Positions 12,739-15,973 of a DNA stretch of 15,973 bases are shown here, one piece after another (the stretch's first letter is position 1; every line of letters starts with the position of its first letter). Origin of the DNA: DASRYH01 sp035687245 (GTDB lineage Bacteria; Actinomycetota; Coriobacteriia; Anaerosomatales; PHET01); assembly GCA_035687245.1 (NCBI GenBank), contig DASRYH010000040.1, positions 1 through 15,973 on the forward strand, in the 5' to 3' direction. Made by a program: the position numbers and the translations under genes. The notes under the pieces were generated by a model. The model searched no databases. It was not told the DNA's origin and worked only from the letters and a program-made list of their open reading frames with translations.

Positions 12739-14792
12739 AACGCGACGAGCGCGTGGCGGCACCGGATCGCACTCCAGAAAGCGTGCGACTCTCGGTCAAC
12801 GTCACCAACGACTTCAGCCCCGGCATCAAGGGCTTCGTAGAGCGCTGGGCGAGCCTGACAACCGGCCTCGGCATCACCGCAGCGCGCGCTCGCACCGCGC
12901 CGGGTACGCTTCGCTACCCGATCGAGAAGCTCGTGCTCTCGCCGCGTTGGCGTGGTGCGCTTCGCCTGACGGGCATCCTGGGTGTCGACGAGATCACGAT
13001 GATCGACGCGCCTTCACCCGACTACAACCGCCTCATCGAGGGTCTCTACAAGGCCGATTCGCTGCCTCCGTGCGTGGGCAACTGCCCGGCGAACGTGGAC
13101 GCGCGCGGCCAGTCCTACTTGATCGCCGATGACCGGCCGGCCGACGCCTACGAGCTCGTTCGCTCGCGCAACGTCTTCCCGGGTGTCTTGGGCCGCATCT
13201 GCCACCACCCCTGCGAACAGTCGTGTATGCGCAACTACTACGACGAGCCCATTGCCATCAGGCCGCTTCACCGCGTGGCCTACGAACGCTATCAGGAGTT
13301 CCGCGAAGAGCGAGTGAAGCCTCTGCCGCACACCCGTGACGAGCGCATCGCGATCATCGGCAGCGGGCCGTCGGGCCTTTCGGCAGCTCAAGACCTTATG
13401 AAGCTCGGCTACGAGGTGCACTGCTACGAGAAGGACCCCAAGCCGGGTGGCGCGCTGTACTCGGGCGTGCCAGCCTACCGCCTGCCGCGCGAGGTGCTGC
13501 ACGGCGAGATCGATGACCTCGTCACCATGGGCATGAAGCTGATGTGCGGAGTCAAGATCGGCGAGGACGTGCCAATCGACCACCTCATCGGCGAGTACGA
13601 CGCTGTGCTCATCGCCGCGGGCCTTCAGACGAGCCGCATCCTGCCGATTCCCGGCCATGACGCCGAAGGCGTTGTGGGTGCCCTCGAGTTCCTGCGAGCA
13701 GGCAACTGGAAGGGCGAAGCCGGAGTCCGCGGCAAGAAGGTGCTGGTTGTGGGCGGTGGCAACGTGGCCGTCGACTGCGCACGCGTCGCGCTGCGCGTTG
13801 GCGCGAGTGAGGTGAATCTCTCAGCGCTCGAGTCGATGGACGAGCTGCCCGCGCACCAGTGGGAGATCGAGGAGGCGCTCGATGAGGGTGTCGTCGCGAA
13901 CTGCTCGTGGGGTCCCGACAGCGTCATCGTGGAGGACGGACGGGTCAAAGGCATGCGGCTGCAAAGCTGCCTGTCTGTCTTCGACGCGCAGGGCCGCTTC
14001 TCGCCCCAGTTCGCCGACGAGTTCACCGAGATCGCAGCCGACGTCATCGTCTTCTCCATCGGACAAGCGGCCGACCTCTCGGGCATGATCGCCGGCAGCG
14101 ACCTGCTGCTCACCGAGCGCGGGCTGCTGCCGGTCGACGGCATGCACATGACCACGCAGGTCAAGGGTGTCTTCGCGTGCGGAGAGGTCGTGACCGGCCC
14201 CGGTTCGGCGATCGCATCGATCGCGAGCGGACACGAGGCGGCCACCTCGATCCACCGCTACCTCACCGAGCAAGACCTCGACGAAGACCGCGTCTACCGC
14301 CCGGTGCCGGTCTACCCGCGCTACGAGAAGGCTCACCTCGAAGGCGTCGAAGCGAACCGCCGAAGGATCGTCATGCCCATGGCGAAGGGGGAGGAGCGTG
14401 CGCGCGACTTCCGGCAAGTGGAGCTTGGTTTCACGCGGCCGGAGGGACTGCTCGAGGCCCAACGCTGCCTGCGGTGTTCGTCCGGCGTCTGCGTGGGCTG
14501 CACGTTTTGCGCCCGCACGTGTCCGGACTACGCGCTGCAAGTGGACCGCATCGATGATCCCGGCGCGCGCTGCGTGACCCGCTACGACCTTGATCTCACC
14601 AAGTGCTGCTTCTGCGGCCTGTGTGCCGAGCAGTGCCCCACCGGCGCGCTCAAGCACACCGGCCAGTACGAGCTGTCCTTCTATAGCCGTGATCTGATGA
14701 CCTTCGACAAGACAGAGATGATGCGCTCCGGCGAAGGCCCGCGCGCCACCGGTGCAGAGAACCGCAATGCGGAAGGGGTGCGACGCCGATGA
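12729..14792 (+). CDS. nuoI: NuoI with an inserted GltD-like FAD/NAD(P)H oxidoreductase
   Basis: The protein has 687 aa, against about 150-230 for normal NuoI. ATG 12729 lies inside the end of nuoH, with no clear Shine-Dalgarno, so coupled translation is likely. Residues ~33-80 are the NuoI N-terminus (GLGIT, then RYPIEKLVLSPRWRG). Residues ~96-190 are a Fer4_20/DPD-like Cys domain (C115, C119, C158, C162, C166). Residues ~205-515 hold the FAD-binding GSGPSG (211-216), the NAD(P)H-binding GGGNVA (342-347) and the C-terminal FAD motif VFACGEVVTGPGSA. Residues ~586-662 return to NuoI with two [4Fe-4S] motifs, C588-C591-C594-C598P and C626-C629-C632-C636P, and the YELSFYSRD ending. It sits exactly where nuoI belongs, between nuoH and nuoJ, and nuoEFG are missing. 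Inferred role: oxidise NAD(P)H at FAD and pass electrons to NuoB. Electron flow could also run the other way. Confidence 0.93.
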   Translation: MAVERDERVAAPDRTPESVRLSVNVTNDFSPGIKGFVERWASLTTGLGITAARARTAPGTLRYPIEKLVLSPRWRGALRLTGILGVDEITMIDAPSPDYNRLIEGLYKADSLPPCVGNCPANVDARGQSYLIADDRPADAYELVRSRNVFPGVLGRICHHPCEQSCMRNYYDEPIAIRPLHRVAYERYQEFREERVKPLPHTRDERIAIIGSGPSGLSAAQDLMKLGYEVHCYEKDPKPGGALYSGVPAYRLPREVLHGEIDDLVTMGMKLMCGVKIGEDVPIDHLIGEYDAVLIAAGLQTSRILPIPGHDAEGVVGALEFLRAGNWKGEAGVRGKKVLVVGGGNVAVDCARVALRVGASEVNLSALESMDELPAHQWEIEEALDEGVVANCSWGPDSVIVEDGRVKGMRLQSCLSVFDAQGRFSPQFADEFTEIAADVIVFSIGQAADLSGMIAGSDLLLTERGLLPVDGMHMTTQVKGVFACGEVVTGPGSAIASIASGHEAATSIHRYLTEQDLDEDRVYRPVPVYPRYEKAHLEGVEANRRRIVMPMAKGEERARDFRQVELGFTRPEGLLEAQRCLRCSSGVCVGCTFCARTCPDYALQVDRIDDPGARCVTRYDLDLTKCCFCGLCAEQCPTGALKHTGQYELSFYSRDLMTFDKTEMMRSGEGPRATGAENRNAEGVRRR

Positions 14793-15277
14793 ATGCCGCG
14801 TCGATCCTCATTCTGGCCGCGGCCGCACTCGGGCTCATCGGCGCCGCTAGAGTTGTGTTCACACGCGATGTCACGCGCCTCGCGCTCGGGCTGGGCGGCT
14901 TCTTCCTCTCACTCGCGGGCTACTTCGCGCTCGCCGGCTTCGGCTTCCTCGCGCTCGCCGAGCTGTTCATCTACGTGGGCGGCGTGCTCGTCCTCGTGCT
15001 CTTCGCCATCATGCTCGTGCACCGCAGCGAGCCCGGGCGGCCCTCACTCGAGAGCCGTCACGACATGCTTGCCGCTGTTGCGTGCGCGGGCCTTTTCGCC
15101 TTCATCGTGCTCTCGCTCAAGGGCTTTGCGCCCTCGCTTACAGGCGGCACGACCTCGATGGATGCGCTCGGATCGCTGCTGCTGGGCAAGATGCTCGTGC
15201 CCTTCGAGGTCGCAGGTGCGTTACTGCTCGCTGCACTCGTTGCCGTTATCGCCGTGAGCGGGGGTGAGCGCGAGTGA
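14789..15277 (+). CDS. nuoJ: NADH-quinone oxidoreductase subunit J
   Basis: The protein has 162 aa and is the membrane subunit corresponding to ND6. ATG 14789 overlaps the previous stop (ATGA), with GGAAGGGG (14771-14778) upstream; a second ATG at 14793 is in another frame. Five hydrophobic segments can be traced. The family signature is LAELFIYVGGVLVLVLFAIM (about residues 57-76), which contains the pi-bulge helix with the conserved Tyr and Gly pair. The length is typical of short actinobacterial-type NuoJ. It is followed by nuoK with a 4-nt overlap. Confidence 0.95.
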   Translation: MNAASILILAAAALGLIGAARVVFTRDVTRLALGLGGFFLSLAGYFALAGFGFLALAELFIYVGGVLVLVLFAIMLVHRSEPGRPSLESRHDMLAAVACAGLFAFIVLSLKGFAPSLTGGTTSMDALGSLLLGKMLVPFEVAGALLLAALVAVIAVSGGERE

Positions 15278-15567
15278 TCATGCTCGCCACATCCGCCGCC
15301 TTCTTCTGCCTCGGCCTCTATGGCGTGCTCACACGGCGCGACATCGTGGGCGTGCTTGCATCTGTCGAGGTCATGCTAGGTGGCGCGCTGCTTCTGCTCG
15401 TGCTGCTGGGCGTCTCCGGCGGCGGGGAAGTGCGCACCGAGGGCATCGCACTGATGCTACTGGTGGTCGCCGCTGCCGAAGCGGCCGTTGGGCTCGCGCT
15501 GCTGGTTGCGGTGGCCCGTCGCCGCCGGACTACGCGCATCGACGAGCTGACGGAGGTGCGCGGCTGA
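15274..15567 (+). CDS. nuoK: NADH-quinone oxidoreductase subunit K
   Basis: The protein has 97 aa (family usually about 100) and is the ND4L membrane subunit. GTG 15274 overlaps the nuoJ stop (GTGA). Three membrane helices are visible (about 3-20, 27-47 and 58-82). Two buried glutamates important for proton translocation in the family are present: E32 in ASVEVMLGG and E69 in AAAEAAVGL, corresponding to E36 and E72 of E. coli NuoK. The C-terminal tail is basic (ARRRRTTR). The stop overlaps the nuoL start by one base (TGATG). Confidence 0.95.
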   Translation: MIMLATSAAFFCLGLYGVLTRRDIVGVLASVEVMLGGALLLLVLLGVSGGGEVRTEGIALMLLVVAAAEAAVGLALLVAVARRRRTTRIDELTEVRG

Positions 15568-15973
15568 TGAACATGCTGCTCGCCAACCCGCTGTTCGCAG
15601 TCGTGGCACCCATCGCAATCGCGCTGCTCCTTGCTTTGGGTGGCCGCATGCTGCGCGCCGTTGCGCCCATGCTCGCCGCCGTCGGCCCGCTGCTCACGGC
15701 CGCTCTCGCGTTCGCTGCCTTGCAGCGCATCGTGCCTGCCGAAGGCGGGCCGGAAGCCTGGCTCACGAGCGCTCCGGTCTCAACCGGCTCGCTCCCGTGG
15801 TTCCGCGTTGGCGACGTCGTGCTCTCATGGTCGTGGACGCTCGACTCGCTTTCGGCCCTCATGCTCGCGGTCGTGGGGATTGTCGCGCTCTGCGTCGTGG
15901 TCTTCTCGGTCGGCTACATGCACGGCGACAAGGGCTTCGTGCGCTACTTCGCGCTGATCTCGCTCTTCACGGG
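15567..15973 (+). CDS. nuoL: NADH-quinone oxidoreductase subunit L (N-terminal part)
   Basis: The gene starts at ATG 15567, with GGAGGTG (15552-15558) upstream, and is open to the window end, giving the first 135 residues of an antiporter-like proton-pumping subunit. The first ~100 residues hold two hydrophobic helices and a loop (WFRVGDVVLSWSW). The diagnostic NuoL segment LDSLSALMLAVVG, then FSVGYMHGD and RYFALISLF, follows. The length so far fits NuoL (about 600-650 aa in full), and the position after nuoK is the standard one. The reading frame is cut by the window edge, not broken. nuoM and nuoN would be expected beyond it. Confidence 0.93.
   Translation, partial: MNMLLANPLFAVVAPIAIALLLALGGRMLRAVAPMLAAVGPLLTAALAFAALQRIVPAEGGPEAWLTSAPVSTGSLPWFRVGDVVLSWSWTLDSLSALMLAVVGIVALCVVVFSVGYMHGDKGFVRYFALISLFT

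Noticed and set aside
11614..12762. 382-aa open frame on the - strand opposite nuoH
   Set aside because: The translation is His/Arg/Asp-rich with no domain and mirrors the GC-rich codon pattern of nuoH; it is a shadow frame.
1..15973. tRNA, rRNA, CRISPR array, insertion sequence or phage genes
   Set aside because: I saw no cloverleaf, regularly spaced repeats, transposase or integrase motifs, or terminal inverted repeats; the window reads as ordinary chromosomal genes.

Overview
The window is a GC-rich bacterial segment with short intergenic gaps, GTG and TTG starts and tightly overlapping operon genes. The gene content fits an Actinomycetota-like organism, possibly an uncultured Coriobacteriia-type lineage. 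That placement is inferred from composition, gene content and family resemblance only; there is no marker gene to prove it. All convincing genes lie on the + strand.

Positions 1-2080: the tail of an unidentified gene ends at 138 and is followed by hairpins, one of which is a good Rho-independent terminator. Next is a secreted leucine-rich-repeat / InlB-repeat surface protein (324-1985) with its own downstream terminator.

Positions 2080-6840: a stress and signalling island. Three small genes come first: a 48-aa lmo0937-type membrane peptide, a YggT-family membrane protein and a 56-aa CsbD-family protein. A 1027-aa GAF-PAS-PAS-GAF-GAF-PP2C (RsbU/SpoIIE-type) phosphatase follows. It is preceded by a strong match to a sigma-B-type promoter (GTTT-N14-GGGTAT). 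A small stand-alone PAS-like protein comes after it. The layout suggests a general-stress regulon in which a sensor phosphatase of the partner-switching type is itself under the alternative sigma factor.

Positions 6840-8981: an ABC-F translation-factor ATPase of the YdiF/YheS type, apparently read from a nearly leaderless mRNA. The 176-nt gap after it holds two inverted repeats, a canonical sigma-70-type promoter with a Rex-like palindrome over its -35 box, and a structured leader.

Positions 9158-15973: a respiratory complex I operon in the order nuoA-B-C-D-H-[I]-J-K-L, cut off by the window end inside nuoL. The NADH-input genes nuoE, nuoF and nuoG are absent from their usual place between nuoD and nuoH. 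The nuoI position is occupied by a 687-residue protein. Its first ~80 residues and last ~100 residues are NuoI: the membrane-associated N-terminal segment and the two-[4Fe-4S] ferredoxin domain. About 490 residues of a GltD/NfnB-like FAD and NAD(P)H oxidoreductase are inserted between them. My reading is that this flavoprotein insert replaces the NuoEFG electron-input module and feeds electrons directly into the NuoI-NuoB iron-sulfur chain. This is the most interesting system in the window.
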